Assembly (NCBI GenBank): GCA_017427485.1
Contig: JAFRSR010000199.1
Coordinates: forward strand, 1-34,510
Reading direction: 5' to 3'
Source: Kiritimatiellia bacterium
Lineage (GTDB): Bacteria; Verrucomicrobiota; Kiritimatiellia; RFP12; UBA1067
DNA: 34,510 nt
In this document: in pieces, positions 1 through 7,875 of the stretch
Position numbering within the stretch: position 1 is the first letter of the stretch
Layout of the letters: each line of letters begins with the position of its first letter
Position numbers and translations under genes: made by a program
Notes under the pieces: generated by a model
Told to the model about the DNA's origin: nothing
Database searches by the model: none
Seen by the model: the letters and a program-made list of their open reading frames with translations, nothing else

Positions 1-812
1 AACACGCCCAGGCAGATCGGCAGTCCCCAGCGCGGGATCCGGATCTTCCATCCCGTCCGCGCGAGGAACATTCCGAAGAGGAACGGGAAGAACAGCCGCA
101 CGCACGCGCCGTAGAAATGGTCCGGCCGCAGGCTCCACCCGATCTCGATCGAATCCCCCTTCCGCGCGGCGATCTCCGCAAGGAACGCACTGGAGGTTCC
201 GAAGATCGCGTTGAGGTCAATGTGCAAGACAAACGACATTGTCCAGAGTCCGGCGACGACGGAGAGGACCGCAAGCGCCACGCGTCCCAGCCGCCGTACG
301 AAGAGCGCGTAGAGGATGTTCGCCAGATACTCGTAGGCGAGCGTCCACGCGCACGGGTTGAACGGCACGAGGAACCCCGAACCGGGATACGGCAGGAACA
401 GAAAACCCGCCACCACCAGCCCCGCGAACTCCCACGGCCCGAACGCTTTCAGCGCCTTGTCCCAGAGCGGACACCCCAGCCCTTGCGCGAAGAACACGAT
501 CAGGCCGATGACCATGCCGGAGACAATGAGCGGATGCAACCGCAGGAGACGGCGCTTGAAGAAGGCCCCGATGCCCATCCCCTCCTTCCAGCGACGGTCG
601 TAGGCGTACGCCAGCATGTAGCCCATCAGGAGGAGGAAGAACTCCACGCAGAGGTAGCCGTGTCCGCAGATCTGCGGCACGCCGGACGCGCCCGCACGGT
701 TCCAGCCGTACGGCTCGGATAGGTGGAAAAGCGGCACAAGCAGTCCGGCCGCGCCGCGCAGCGCGTCGGCGATGACGTTTCTCCTTGGAACTTGTACCTG
801 CATGGCTGCCAT
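1..812 (-). CDS. Acyltransferase-3 family membrane protein (partial, C-terminus outside window)
   Basis: This frame is open from a start at 812 (ATG; a second ATG lies at 803) to the window edge, so the C-terminus is missing. The N-terminus reads DALRGAAGLLVPLFHLS, the signature of the acyltransferase-3/OafA-type family, with the probable active-site His at residue 30. It is followed by an ILxFFLLLMGYMLAYAYDRR-like segment and RRLLRLHPL. Several hydrophobic membrane segments alternate with basic loops. Known members move acetyl or other acyl groups onto extracytoplasmic glycans; the substrate here is not visible. The start lies only 14 bases after the stop of the rhamnosidase gene, and no clear Shine-Dalgarno is seen, so the two are probably cotranscribed and translationally coupled. 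Family assignment is confident, the exact start is not. Confidence 0.85.
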   Translation of the reverse strand, partial: MAAMQVQVPRRNVIADALRGAAGLLVPLFHLSEPYGWNRAGASGVPQICGHGYLCVEFFLLLMGYMLAYAYDRRWKEGMGIGAFFKRRLLRLHPLIVSGMVIGLIVFFAQGLGCPLWDKALKAFGPWEFAGLVVAGFLFLPYPGSGFLVPFNPCAWTLAYEYLANILYALFVRRLGRVALAVLSVVAGLWTMSFVLHIDLNAIFGTSSAFLAEIAARKGDSIEIGWSLRPDHFYGACVRLFFPFLFGMFLARTGWKIRIPRWGLPICLGV

Positions 813-826
813 CAGTTACGATTGAC

Positions 827-3400
827 TTACCGCGCGGTGAAGTTGACGCGGATGTTCGAGAAGCGGAACACCCAGTTCTTGCCGTCCCGGCACGGCGCGA
901 GCCCCTCGCCCGAGAACCGCAGGTAGCGCGCGTCGGGCACGCCCACCACGGTCCGCAGGTCGATCGCGAGCGGCTGCTTCTTGTCGGCGGACCTGAGTCC
1001 CGTGCGGCGGGCCAGTTCGCGGAACTCGCCCGGCTTCTCGCCGCCCTCGATCACCACCGTGTCGGGGAAACCCTCTCCCGACGGGAAGAGCGTCACGGAA
1101 TTGACCGAGACGACCGCATCGAGGTCGAACGTCTGCGCGTAGCGCGCCGCCGGGTCGGTAAAGGGCTGGGACGTGACGAAGCCGAAGTCGCGCGTCTGCG
1201 GCCCTTTGGCCGCGCCTGCGTCGAACGTGGGGTCGACCAGTTCCCCGGGCGGCACCGCGCGCGTGAAGAAATGGCGTCCGGGGCCGTACCGGCGCGGACC
1301 CGCCCCCGGGCCGCCGTCAACATCCACCTCCGTCCCCTCGGGGACCGTGAAGTCGATGGTCAGCGTACCCTCGGCGCGTCGCCACGCCACCTTGATGTTG
1401 CCGTGGGGCGTGGGCACCACGCCCTCGGCGCGCGTGATGGACGGCGCCATCTGCGGGGCGATCGTAAAGACGCGGAAGCCGGGCTCGACCGGCTCGACGC
1501 CGAGCAGGTGGCTCGTGTAGAGGCCGGAGATCGTCGTGTCGGGATGCGATTCGTCCCACCAGCCCTTCGTCGTGAGGTACATGCACTCCGTGCAGCACCG
1601 CGCGCCCTTCCAGGCGGGGTCGATGAACGAGTGCCAGTTGCCGTCCGAGATCGCGCGCAGTCCTCCCTGCGTGAAGCCGTAGCGGAACTTGCCGCGCGCC
1701 ACGAGCGACTGGAACTTGCCGACGCCGACGCGCCAGCAAGTACGCGCGAGCGGAATCGCCTCCTCGCGCGTCGCGAAGCCGCTCGCGAGCATCATGGCGC
1801 AGCTCGCGCCGTCCGCGCCCTTCTCGCCGAGGACCGTGTTCCACTTCCCCGTGGCGGGATCCTTGAAGCGGGCGCGGATCGCCTGCGCGTGGCGATCGGC
1901 CATCCCCTGCAGTTCGTCCGCGCGCGCGGCGTGTCCCAGCGCGCGGGCGAGCTTCGCGCCGTCGCGCCAGCACATCCAGAAGATGACGTTCTGGTACACG
2001 CGCTTGCGCACGTCGCCGCATTCCATCCGCATGGCGTGCTTCGACGTCTCGAACCGCGGCGCGAAGAGTCCGTCCGCACCCATGCACGACGCCAGGTAGC
2101 GCAGGTCGCGGTCGACCGCCGGCCAGAGCTCGCGCGCGAGCGCCTCGTCGCCGGTGAAGAGGTAGTGCTCCCATGCGCAGGGCACGAGCCAGGCGGAGAA
2201 CTCGTCCGAGGCGAAGTGCCCGTAGTCGCCCGACATCGGCTTCACGTCGTTCTCGGCGTAGGGCGCGGCGTGGCAGAAGCCCTCGGGCGTCTGGTTGAAG
2301 GCCAGCAGACGGAGCGCGCCCGCGAGGTAGGGGTCCTTCGGACCGAACGCGTCGTACACCGTGCGCTGCGCCCACCAGAGGTCGCCGCTCCACACGAGGC
2401 GGTCGCGCTTGCCGCCGTCGGCGAGGTACGGGATCGCGGTCGCGTAGACCCAGTTGACGGCCTTGCCGGACGGCGCGTCAGTGAAATCGTCACGCCACCG
2501 TGCCTTGCCGGACTTGTCCTTCACCGCGACGGAATGGATCATCGGCCATTCCTCCTTCGCGAGACGGAATCCGAACCGTCCCGGCTTGAGCGAAATGCTC
2601 GCCGTCTTGATGACGCCGTCCGGCCCCTCCTGCTTGATCGTCTCCAGCACGTCGGGCTCGGCGTTGCGCCAGCCGGTGAACACCTTGAAGGCGCCGTTCG
2701 GGAAATGCGGGTTGAGGCGGAACTCGTACGAGACCTCCAGCGTGCCCTCGAAGTTCGGCACGAAGCGGCACCAGCCGTCGGCGGATCCCCTCTCAAGCTT
2801 GCGCGGGATCAGCACGCCCGCCACCACGCGCCAGGCGTCGGGATTCGGGAACGAGGCGAGCTGGCACGTGCGTGCGCCCATGTCCCACACGGCCTTCGCG
2901 CGCGGGTCGTCGCACGCGAACGACCCGACTGCGGGCACCTCCGAGTAGACGCCCGCGTTCACGATGTCGAACGAGGAGAGGCGAACCGAGGTGCCGGGCG
3001 TGTCGAGCGCCACGCGCACGTAGCGTTCCTGTCCCTGGAGAAGCGGCGCGACGAACGTGCCCTTGCGCGGGATCGTATAGAGCTCGTGACGGTTGATGTT
3101 CGCGGGAAGAACCGGGTTGTCCACGTGCAGGTAGTCCGCGTGGTCCTCGCGCGAGAAGTCGCCGGTGGGCGAGAGGCCGTCCGGGTGGGTCGCGTAGGAG
3201 AGGCGCAGCACGGGACGCGATCCGTCCGCCGAGGACGTGAAATCTGCCACCTCAAAGACGGCGTAGCCGCCCACGGTCTGCGGGCCGAAGTCTATCACCT
3301 CGACGGGCTGATCGCCGCCCTTCCGCCAGTCAAGCGACACGGAACGGCCGAATACCAACGCCGCCAAGGCGGCGCAACCGAAGCACAGGATTTTTTTCAT
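827..3400 (-). CDS. Secreted GH78-type alpha-L-rhamnosidase-like enzyme with C-terminal discoidin-like domain
   Basis: An 857-residue protein that begins MKKILCFGCAALAALVFG, a typical signal peptide. After an N-terminal beta-sandwich region come an (alpha/alpha)6-barrel domain with KRDRLVWSGDLWW at residues 331-343, which matches the catalytic-acid region of GH78 rhamnosidases, and a closing beta domain (EPGFRVFTIAP, near residue 640). About 130 extra C-terminal residues (LVDPTFDAG to FSNIRVNFTAR) look like a discoidin/F5-8C carbohydrate-binding fold. The enzyme should remove terminal rhamnose from plant or microbial glycans outside the cytoplasm. The frame stays open upstream of 3400, but the signal peptide fixes this start. 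A good promoter ends six bases before the ATG and no Shine-Dalgarno is present, so translation may be leaderless. The acyltransferase follows directly. Related six-hairpin families cannot be fully excluded. Confidence 0.82.
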   Translation of the reverse strand: MKKILCFGCAALAALVFGRSVSLDWRKGGDQPVEVIDFGPQTVGGYAVFEVADFTSSADGSRPVLRLSYATHPDGLSPTGDFSREDHADYLHVDNPVLPANINRHELYTIPRKGTFVAPLLQGQERYVRVALDTPGTSVRLSSFDIVNAGVYSEVPAVGSFACDDPRAKAVWDMGARTCQLASFPNPDAWRVVAGVLIPRKLERGSADGWCRFVPNFEGTLEVSYEFRLNPHFPNGAFKVFTGWRNAEPDVLETIKQEGPDGVIKTASISLKPGRFGFRLAKEEWPMIHSVAVKDKSGKARWRDDFTDAPSGKAVNWVYATAIPYLADGGKRDRLVWSGDLWWAQRTVYDAFGPKDPYLAGALRLLAFNQTPEGFCHAAPYAENDVKPMSGDYGHFASDEFSAWLVPCAWEHYLFTGDEALARELWPAVDRDLRYLASCMGADGLFAPRFETSKHAMRMECGDVRKRVYQNVIFWMCWRDGAKLARALGHAARADELQGMADRHAQAIRARFKDPATGKWNTVLGEKGADGASCAMMLASGFATREEAIPLARTCWRVGVGKFQSLVARGKFRYGFTQGGLRAISDGNWHSFIDPAWKGARCCTECMYLTTKGWWDESHPDTTISGLYTSHLLGVEPVEPGFRVFTIAPQMAPSITRAEGVVPTPHGNIKVAWRRAEGTLTIDFTVPEGTEVDVDGGPGAGPRRYGPGRHFFTRAVPPGELVDPTFDAGAAKGPQTRDFGFVTSQPFTDPAARYAQTFDLDAVVSVNSVTLFPSGEGFPDTVVIEGGEKPGEFRELARRTGLRSADKKQPLAIDLRTVVGVPDARYLRFSGEGLAPCRDGKNWVFRFSNIRVNFTAR

Positions 3401-3406
3401 GACATG

Positions 3407-3435
3407 ATGATACCATGTCCCATCCCCGCTGGCAA
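3407..3435 (-). promoter_or_regulatory. Promoter of the GH78 gene, TSS at or near the start codon
   Basis: On the minus strand TTGCCA (3435-3430), a 17-base spacer and TATCAT (3412-3407) form a good sigma-70-type promoter. The expected start of transcription is about position 3400, the A of the GH78 ATG. The spacer ends in CATGG, part of the motif that recurs at other promoters in this window. Confidence 0.6.
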
Positions 3436-3514
3436 GCCGAAAGCAAAAAGTTCTGGTACACCGACGCCAAGTAGGACTACCAGCAACTTGTAGGCACAAC
3501 TTTCTCCGCGATTT

Positions 3515-3546
3515 TTGCGACGGGGCGCATGATTATCCTGTATAAT
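3515..3546 (+). promoter_or_regulatory. Probable promoter of the GH172 transcript
   Basis: A perfect TATAAT at 3541-3546 is preceded, 20 bases upstream, by TTGCGA (3515-3520). The spacer is longer than the usual 16-18, so the -35 assignment is uncertain. The expected transcription start near 3553-3554 coincides with an ATG. It diverges from the GH78 promoter about 80 bases away. Confidence 0.5.
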
Positions 3547-3553
3547 GGAAGTC

Positions 3554-3688
3554 ATGCACGACGCCAGGTACAGGGAGATGTTCAGGATGCTGCGTAGCGA
3601 GACCTCGCCGGGAAGCACGACCACGCCCTGTGTCTGCATGTCGCTCGACTACCGCGCCTGCAAGGCATACGGCCCGCTCTACAACTGA
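3554..3688 (+). CDS. Possible leaderless 44-residue leader peptide upstream of GH172
   Basis: A short frame runs from ATG 3554 to TGA 3688, with an in-frame ATG at 3545 that overlaps the -10 box and so cannot be the start if that promoter is real. The peptide starts MHDARYREMFRM, has a Cys-x-Cys near the middle (PCVCMSLDYRAC) and ends GPLYN. No Shine-Dalgarno precedes it, but the TATAAT box would place the transcription start at this ATG. It ends 23 bases before the GH172 start, which has its own ribosome site. I recognise no family. It could be a leader peptide, a small secreted or metal-binding peptide, or simply an untranslated leader that happens to be open. Confidence 0.3.
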   Translation: MHDARYREMFRMLRSETSPGSTTTPCVCMSLDYRACKAYGPLYN

Positions 3689-3711
3689 TTAATTAAAGGA
3701 GAACTAACAAA

Positions 3712-4872
3712 ATGAAAACGAATCTAATCGCTCTCGTGGCATGTACCGTACTGGTCGCCAACTGCATGGCGGAGCCGTTCAACGGCCTTACGGCGGACAT
3801 GACTTCGCTCTGCCGCCTCTCAGACGCGCGGACGCGCTCGATCAGCCCGGAGAACTTCACGGGCGCGCGCAACGCGGGCGCGCTGGCCGACCCGGTCGTG
3901 GACAAGGACAAGCGCAACGTCGCCAACGCGGCGGGCTGCGCGCGCGAGCTGGGCAAGGGCTGGAAGGTCAACCCGTTCGTCAAGATCGCACCCGGCGAGA
4001 CGCTGACGCTCGCGGACATTGAGGGTCAGGGAGCGATCCAGCACATCTGGATGACGCCCACCAAGCTCTGGCGGCATTCCATCATCCGCATGTACTGGGA
4101 CGACGAGGCCACGCCGTCGGTTGAGTGCCCCGTGGGCGACTTCTTCGCGAGCGCCTACAACAAGTACGCGCAGGTGTCGTCCCTCGCCGTCTGCGTGAAC
4201 CCCGGGAGCGCATTCAACTGCTACTGGCTCATGCCCTTCCGCCGCCGCGCGCGCATCACGATGGAGAACGTCGGCAAGGACGAGATGCGCCTCTACTACC
4301 AGATCGACTATGCGCTCACGGACATCCCCGCCGACGCCGCCTACTTCCACGCGCAGTTCCGCCGCTCGAACCCGACGCAGGGATCGGTCCACACGCTCGT
4401 CGACGGCATCACGGGCAGGGGGCACTACGTGGGCACGTACGTCGCGTGGCGCGTGCACGACACCGGCTGGTGGGGCGAGGGCGAAATCAAGTTCCACCTC
4501 GACGGCGAGGAGAACCCCACCATCTGCGGCACGGGCACGGAGGACTATTTCTGCGGCTCGTACAACTTCGAGATCGGCGGACGCGCCAAGTACCGCGAGT
4601 TCACCACACCCTACACTGGGCTCGCCCAGGTGATCAAGCCCGACGACCCGAAGAACTTCACCTCGTTCGGTCTCTACCGCTGGCACGTCACCGACCCCGT
4701 CCGATTCGACAAGGGCCTGAAGGTTACGATCCAGGACCTCGGCTGGAAGGCGCGCGGACTTTACAACGCGCAGGCGTCCGACATCGCCTCCACGACGTTC
4801 TGGTATCAGGCCGAGCCACACGCCCCCTTCCCGAAGCTTCCATTGGCAGACCAGCTCGTCAACTGCCCGTAA
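3712..4872 (+). CDS. Secreted GH172 (DUF2961) glycoside hydrolase
   Basis: A 386-residue protein with signal peptide MKTNLIALVACTVLVANCMA. It carries the hallmark blocks of DUF2961/GH172: GQGAIQHIWMT (residues 105-115), WDDEATPSVECPVGDFFA (129-146), YYQIDYALT (195-203), and the acidic block HLDGEENPTICGTGTEDYFCGSYNF from residue 262, which holds the Glu residues expected at the active site. Characterised GH172 enzymes act on alpha-D-fructofuranosides, difructose anhydride or D-arabinofuranosides; which of these applies cannot be told from sequence. The start is fixed by AAAGGAG at 3695-3701 and by the signal peptide. It diverges from the GH78 gene and is the last gene on its transcript, facing the phosphoesterase gene across a repeat-filled gap. 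Confidence 0.88.
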   Translation: MKTNLIALVACTVLVANCMAEPFNGLTADMTSLCRLSDARTRSISPENFTGARNAGALADPVVDKDKRNVANAAGCARELGKGWKVNPFVKIAPGETLTLADIEGQGAIQHIWMTPTKLWRHSIIRMYWDDEATPSVECPVGDFFASAYNKYAQVSSLAVCVNPGSAFNCYWLMPFRRRARITMENVGKDEMRLYYQIDYALTDIPADAAYFHAQFRRSNPTQGSVHTLVDGITGRGHYVGTYVAWRVHDTGWWGEGEIKFHLDGEENPTICGTGTEDYFCGSYNFEIGGRAKYREFTTPYTGLAQVIKPDDPKNFTSFGLYRWHVTDPVRFDKGLKVTIQDLGWKARGLYNAQASDIASTTFWYQAEPHAPFPKLPLADQLVNCP

Positions 4873-4913
4873 TTCCACGACACTTAGGAATGAAGAGACA
4901 AGTCATGGAATTC
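4870..4913 (+). terminator. Imperfect inverted repeat after GH172
   Basis: AATTCCACGACAC at 4870 pairs imperfectly with GTCATGGAATT ending at 4913, giving a long stem with one bulge just after the stop codon. No U-run follows, so a rho-independent terminator is only possible; the adjacent REP palindromes may add to it. Confidence 0.3.
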
Positions 4914-4975
4914 TTGGGGACTGTCCCCTAAATTCTTGGGGACTGTCCCCTGAAAACACAAGGGACTGTTCCCTT
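4909..4975. repeat. Three REP palindromes between convergent genes
   Basis: Perfect copies of GGGGACTGTCCCC lie at 4916-4928 and 4938-4950, inside a 21-base tandem direct repeat. A decayed copy (AAGGGACTGTTCCCTT) is at 4960-4975. These belong to the same family as the arrays around the transposase gene at 6.7 kb and are in the orientation of the left array. They sit exactly between the ends of two convergent genes, a common place for REP elements. Confidence 0.9.
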
Positions 4976-4979
4976 GATG

Positions 4980-6146
4980 TCAATATGTGAACTCAAGCTC
5001 GCTCTTCGGGCCGCCGCAGCCGAAACGAAAGATGTGCACGGCGCGCTGTACGGGCTTCACCGCCACGAGGTCGATCATCATGTCCCGCGCCCGGTTGAAC
5101 TTGAGCTCGATCTTCGGGCAGCGCGCGCCCATCACGATGCAGTCGCGCGGCGTGGTGCCGTAGCCGGGGCGCGTGGTCCAGTTCACGCCGTCGATGTTCA
5201 TGTGCCGCTCCAGGTGCGTGTGCCCGAAGAACGCGCCTACGAACGACGCCTTGGCGCCGGAGAAGTCCCACTTGATCTTATCGTACTCGCCCTTGATCGG
5301 CGGATTGTGGAACCCCTGCACGAGGTCGCCGCGGTGGTGCGCGAAGTCGTCCACGATCTGCATGAAGATCATCTCGCGCTTCATTGACGACGGCTCCAGG
5401 AACCGACGCCAGCAGCCGAGGATGTGCGGCGCCTGGATGTGCTGCATCACGGCCACGTGCCATCCCTCCGGCGCGACGAGGAAGGTGTCCGCGAGGAACT
5501 GGAGCTGCTCGCGCGACATGCCGCCGTACCCTTCGTCCGACGTGTTGAGGAACACCATGCGGAACTTCTTCGCGGGGATGTCGTAGTAGCCCCACGTGCC
5601 GCAGGCGGACAGCACGATGTCATGTCCCTTCCCCTTGTTGACGCCGCGGTTGAAGGTGTCGCCGAACTGCTGGGAGGTGTAGCGTCCCTTGGCGTGGTCG
5701 TGGTTGCCCATGCTGAAGAGCGTCGGGAGCGGCTCCTTCTCGTACACCTTCACGAACCCGTCGATGACCGCCTGCACCTTGGGCCATTCCGGCGCGGCGC
5801 CGAGGATGTTCACGTCGAAGTCCATGTCGCCCAGGTTGGCGAGGAAATCGGAACCCGTGGCGTGCGCGATCGCCCGCTGGAAGATCACGTGGCTCTTGGA
5901 GTCGCCCCAGTTCGGCGCCTCGGCGTTGAAGCCGGGGGCGTGCGAGTGGATGTCCGTGATGAGCGGGAACGCCACCGTCTCGTCTGCCCCCTTCCATGCC
6001 CTGTACCGCGCGGTTCCCTCGCGGATCGCCGCCACCGCCCAATCGGGCAACGGGATGCCGTCGACCGTCCAGGCAGGGGCCGCGTTAAGGCGCGTGGCCG
6101 CGGTCGCGGCGGTCATGCCGAGGAATGTGCGTCTAGAGAACTTCAT
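4980..6146 (-). CDS. Tat-exported calcineurin-like metallophosphoesterase
   Basis: A 388-residue protein with the twin-arginine signal SRRTFLGM at residues 4-11. The full metal-binding set of the calcineurin-type phosphoesterase fold is visible: DIHSH (D65, H67), GDMDFD (near 106), GNHDH (147-151), a lone His block MQHIQAPH, and GHTHLERH near residue 305. It should be a two-metal phosphomonoesterase or phosphodiesterase that is folded in the cytoplasm and exported by Tat. The natural substrate is unknown; neighbours suggest glycan or nucleotide scavenging. The chosen ATG follows AAAGGA at a proper spacing and directly precedes the Tat motif; upstream in-frame residues are not signal-like. Confidence 0.88.
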   Translation of the reverse strand: MKFSRRTFLGMTAATAATRLNAAPAWTVDGIPLPDWAVAAIREGTARYRAWKGADETVAFPLITDIHSHAPGFNAEAPNWGDSKSHVIFQRAIAHATGSDFLANLGDMDFDVNILGAAPEWPKVQAVIDGFVKVYEKEPLPTLFSMGNHDHAKGRYTSQQFGDTFNRGVNKGKGHDIVLSACGTWGYYDIPAKKFRMVFLNTSDEGYGGMSREQLQFLADTFLVAPEGWHVAVMQHIQAPHILGCWRRFLEPSSMKREMIFMQIVDDFAHHRGDLVQGFHNPPIKGEYDKIKWDFSGAKASFVGAFFGHTHLERHMNIDGVNWTTRPGYGTTPRDCIVMGARCPKIELKFNRARDMMIDLVAVKPVQRAVHIFRFGCGGPKSELEFTY

Positions 6147-6192
6147 CTGTCGATCCTTTCTTTCAGCCCCCTGACGGGGTTGGAGCGCATAC

Positions 6193-6203
6193 ATTATACC
6201 ACA
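6193..6203 (-). promoter_or_regulatory. Promoter -10 region (TGTGGTATAAT) of the phosphoesterase gene
   Basis: A perfect TATAAT on the minus strand (6198-6193) is preceded by TGTGG. No recognisable -35 lies at the usual distance. The expected transcription start is near 6186, giving a leader of about 40 bases before the ATG at 6146. This is one of several copies of the TGTGGTAT motif in the window. Confidence 0.5.
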
Positions 6204-6228
6204 GGTTCCGCCGTGCCTCCGCCCGTCT

Positions 6229-6286
6229 GACCTAACAGTGGTAGAAAATCACGGGGAGTAGCCCCTTGAAATCTCGACCTAACAGT
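6229..6286 (+). repeat. Short direct repeat GACCTAACAGT bracketing a decayed REP
   Basis: GACCTAACAGT occurs at 6229-6239 and again at 6276-6286, each followed by a similar GTAGAAA/AGCAGAAA tract. Between them lies GGGGAGTAGCCCCTTGA, a degenerate REP copy. This is at the left edge of the transposase/REP region. Confidence 0.6.
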
Positions 6287-6327
6287 AGCAGAAACCGAGC
6301 GGCCTCGTCCTTCGTACCCGAAACCAT

Positions 6328-6522
6328 GGGGACTGTCCCCCTAAAACAGAAGGGGAAACCCAGGGGAAACCCAGGGGACAGTCCCCACACATAAAAACTG
6401 TAAACCCTGGGGACTGTCCCCTTGATCTCCTTGAACCCCTGGTGCCTGTCCCCAGGTCTCCTCGCGGGAAACCCTGGGGGCTGTCCCCTTGGGGAATCCG
6501 AGAATCCTCGGGGACTGTCCCT
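6328..6522. repeat. Left REP array of the transposase locus
   Basis: Copies of the palindrome lie at 6328-6340, 6374-6386 (the only one here with central A), 6409-6421, 6476-6488 (GGGGGCTGTCCCC) and 6510-6522 (last C changed to T). A more decayed copy surrounds 6441-6453. Most read GGGGACTGTCCCC followed by TTGAT or similar. Short frames that can be drawn through this array are translated repeats, not genes. The array stands between the phosphoesterase promoter and the AT-rich promoter region of the transposase. Confidence 0.9.
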
Positions 6523-6595
6523 TAGTTCTCCACTTGCTCTCCTCAGAGGGACAGATTCTTTGTATTTTACTTGCACCGATTTCAATACAAATTTT

Positions 6596-6624
6596 TTACA
6601 ACATTTTTTGATTCATTTTACACT
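6596..6624 (+). promoter_or_regulatory. Candidate promoter of the transposase gene in an AT-rich tract
   Basis: TTACAA at 6596-6601 and TACACT at 6619-6624 are separated by 17 bases in a strikingly AT-rich stretch (about 6555-6660) that stands out from the GC-rich surroundings. The leader to the ATG at 6769 would be about 140 bases. Other -10-like boxes exist in the same tract, so the exact site is uncertain. Confidence 0.35.
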
Positions 6625-6768
6625 TTCACCTCTAGAAAGTTAGCTAAGTTAATGTTATCCTTTTTGCGAGACGTGCCCGTAGGTGCGTTCCGCGGGTTTC
6701 TGGGCGTGCGGGTGCCCAGAACCAGCGACGGAATCAGTCCCTGCCGCACGGAAACGGAGGAAACAAAA

Positions 6769-7830
6769 ATGGCAAGAAAGAACAGGATTCATGTGCCGAA
6801 TGGCACGTATCACGTGACCTCGCGCCTTACGGAGCGGGCCCACTGGCTGCACGATCCGTCATTCAAGGACATGATTGTGAGCTGGATGCACGACGTGGCC
6901 GAGTTCACCGGGATCCAGCTACTAGCCTGGTGCGTGATGGACAACCACTTCCACATGCTCGTGTACGTGCCGGAGGTTCCGGATGAATATCGTCTCGACC
7001 CGTCCGAAAGCCCTGACGCCTATGCGTTCAGCATGCGTCCGGCCGAGTGCAACCCGCCGCTCTGGTCCCCCGCCGGCAACGTTCCGGCGGACGCCGCCCC
7101 GCGCCGTCCGCCTACGGGCTTCACGCTCCCCGATGACGAGATGGTACGCAGGTTGGGCGCGCTCTACGGTAAAAAACGCGCGGACGCGTTCGCACGCCGG
7201 TGGGAGAGGTTGCGGGCGAAAGGCCAGGACTCCACCGTGGAGGCCGAGAAGAAGCCGTTCCTCAGGCGCATGTACAGCCTCTCGCCGTTCGTGAAGACGA
7301 TCAAGGAACGCATCGCCCGCCATGTCAACTCCACGTTGGGACGGAGCGGCCATGTCTTCGAGGGGCGTTTCTTCAGCGGTCTCGTGGAGGAGGGCAAGGG
7401 CGCGTGCATGGCGTCCCTGTACGTGGACTACAACCCGGTGCGCGCGGGCATGGTCGCAGACGCCGCTGAATACCGCTGGTGCAGCTTCGCCGCCGCCCAT
7501 GGCGGCAGATATGCGGAATCGTCCCGCAACGGCTACGCCAGGACGTTCGGGAAGGAATGGCCCGAGGCGCGCGCCGCCATCCGCCGCGCGTTCGCGGACG
7601 TCCCCGACGCGGAAGCCGAGGAACGCATGCGCAGCGGGGAGGAGCGTCTCCGGCCATCACAGCTTATCCACTTGCGGATACCCGAGCTGTCGCGCGGGAC
7701 ATACATCGCTGCGAACGTGGCGTTCGCCGCGAAGATGCGCGCATGCCTCGCCAAGGGATTCCCCTCCGCGTCCAGCGGGACGTTGCTGAAACTCGTCGCC
7801 ATGGTGGACTGGAAGTCCGCTGCGGCGTAA
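6769..7830 (+). CDS. REP-associated Y1 (HUH) transposase, RAYT/TnpA-REP type
   Basis: A 353-residue protein starting MARKNRIHVPNGTYHVTSRL, the N-terminal strand typical of REP-associated tyrosine transposases of the IS200/IS605 superfamily. The HUH metal motif is DNHFHML (H60, H62). The likely nucleophile is Tyr218 in LYVDYNPVRAG, followed by the usual EYRWCSF block. These enzymes nick and join single-stranded DNA at REP hairpins. The protein is longer than typical members because about 95 residues (70-165, Pro- and Arg-rich) lie between HUH and the helix that carries GHVFEGRF, and because about 110 residues follow the core. The start is set by GGAGG at 6756-6760; the frame is open further upstream but only through the AT-rich leader. 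It is flanked on both sides by REP arrays, presumably its substrates. Confidence 0.9.
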   Translation: MARKNRIHVPNGTYHVTSRLTERAHWLHDPSFKDMIVSWMHDVAEFTGIQLLAWCVMDNHFHMLVYVPEVPDEYRLDPSESPDAYAFSMRPAECNPPLWSPAGNVPADAAPRRPPTGFTLPDDEMVRRLGALYGKKRADAFARRWERLRAKGQDSTVEAEKKPFLRRMYSLSPFVKTIKERIARHVNSTLGRSGHVFEGRFFSGLVEEGKGACMASLYVDYNPVRAGMVADAAEYRWCSFAAAHGGRYAESSRNGYARTFGKEWPEARAAIRRAFADVPDAEAEERMRSGEERLRPSQLIHLRIPELSRGTYIAANVAFAAKMRACLAKGFPSASSGTLLKLVAMVDWKSAAA

Positions 7831-7875
7831 GATCCAGGATGAGCAACTGCTCCCTGAGCTTTCATGGAGTTTGAT

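Noticed and set aside
785..3493. Long open frame on the plus strand opposite the GH78 gene
   Set aside because: Arg/Ala/Val-rich antisense shadow caused by high GC; the minus frame has a signal peptide and family motifs.
3397..3639. 80-codon minus-strand frame between GH78 and GH172
   Set aside because: It covers both divergent promoters, lacks a ribosome site and shows no recognisable features.
6232..6585. Open frame of 117 codons in the left REP array (minus strand)
   Set aside because: It translates the repeats themselves (recurrent SPRG and PGFP words) and has no ribosome site.
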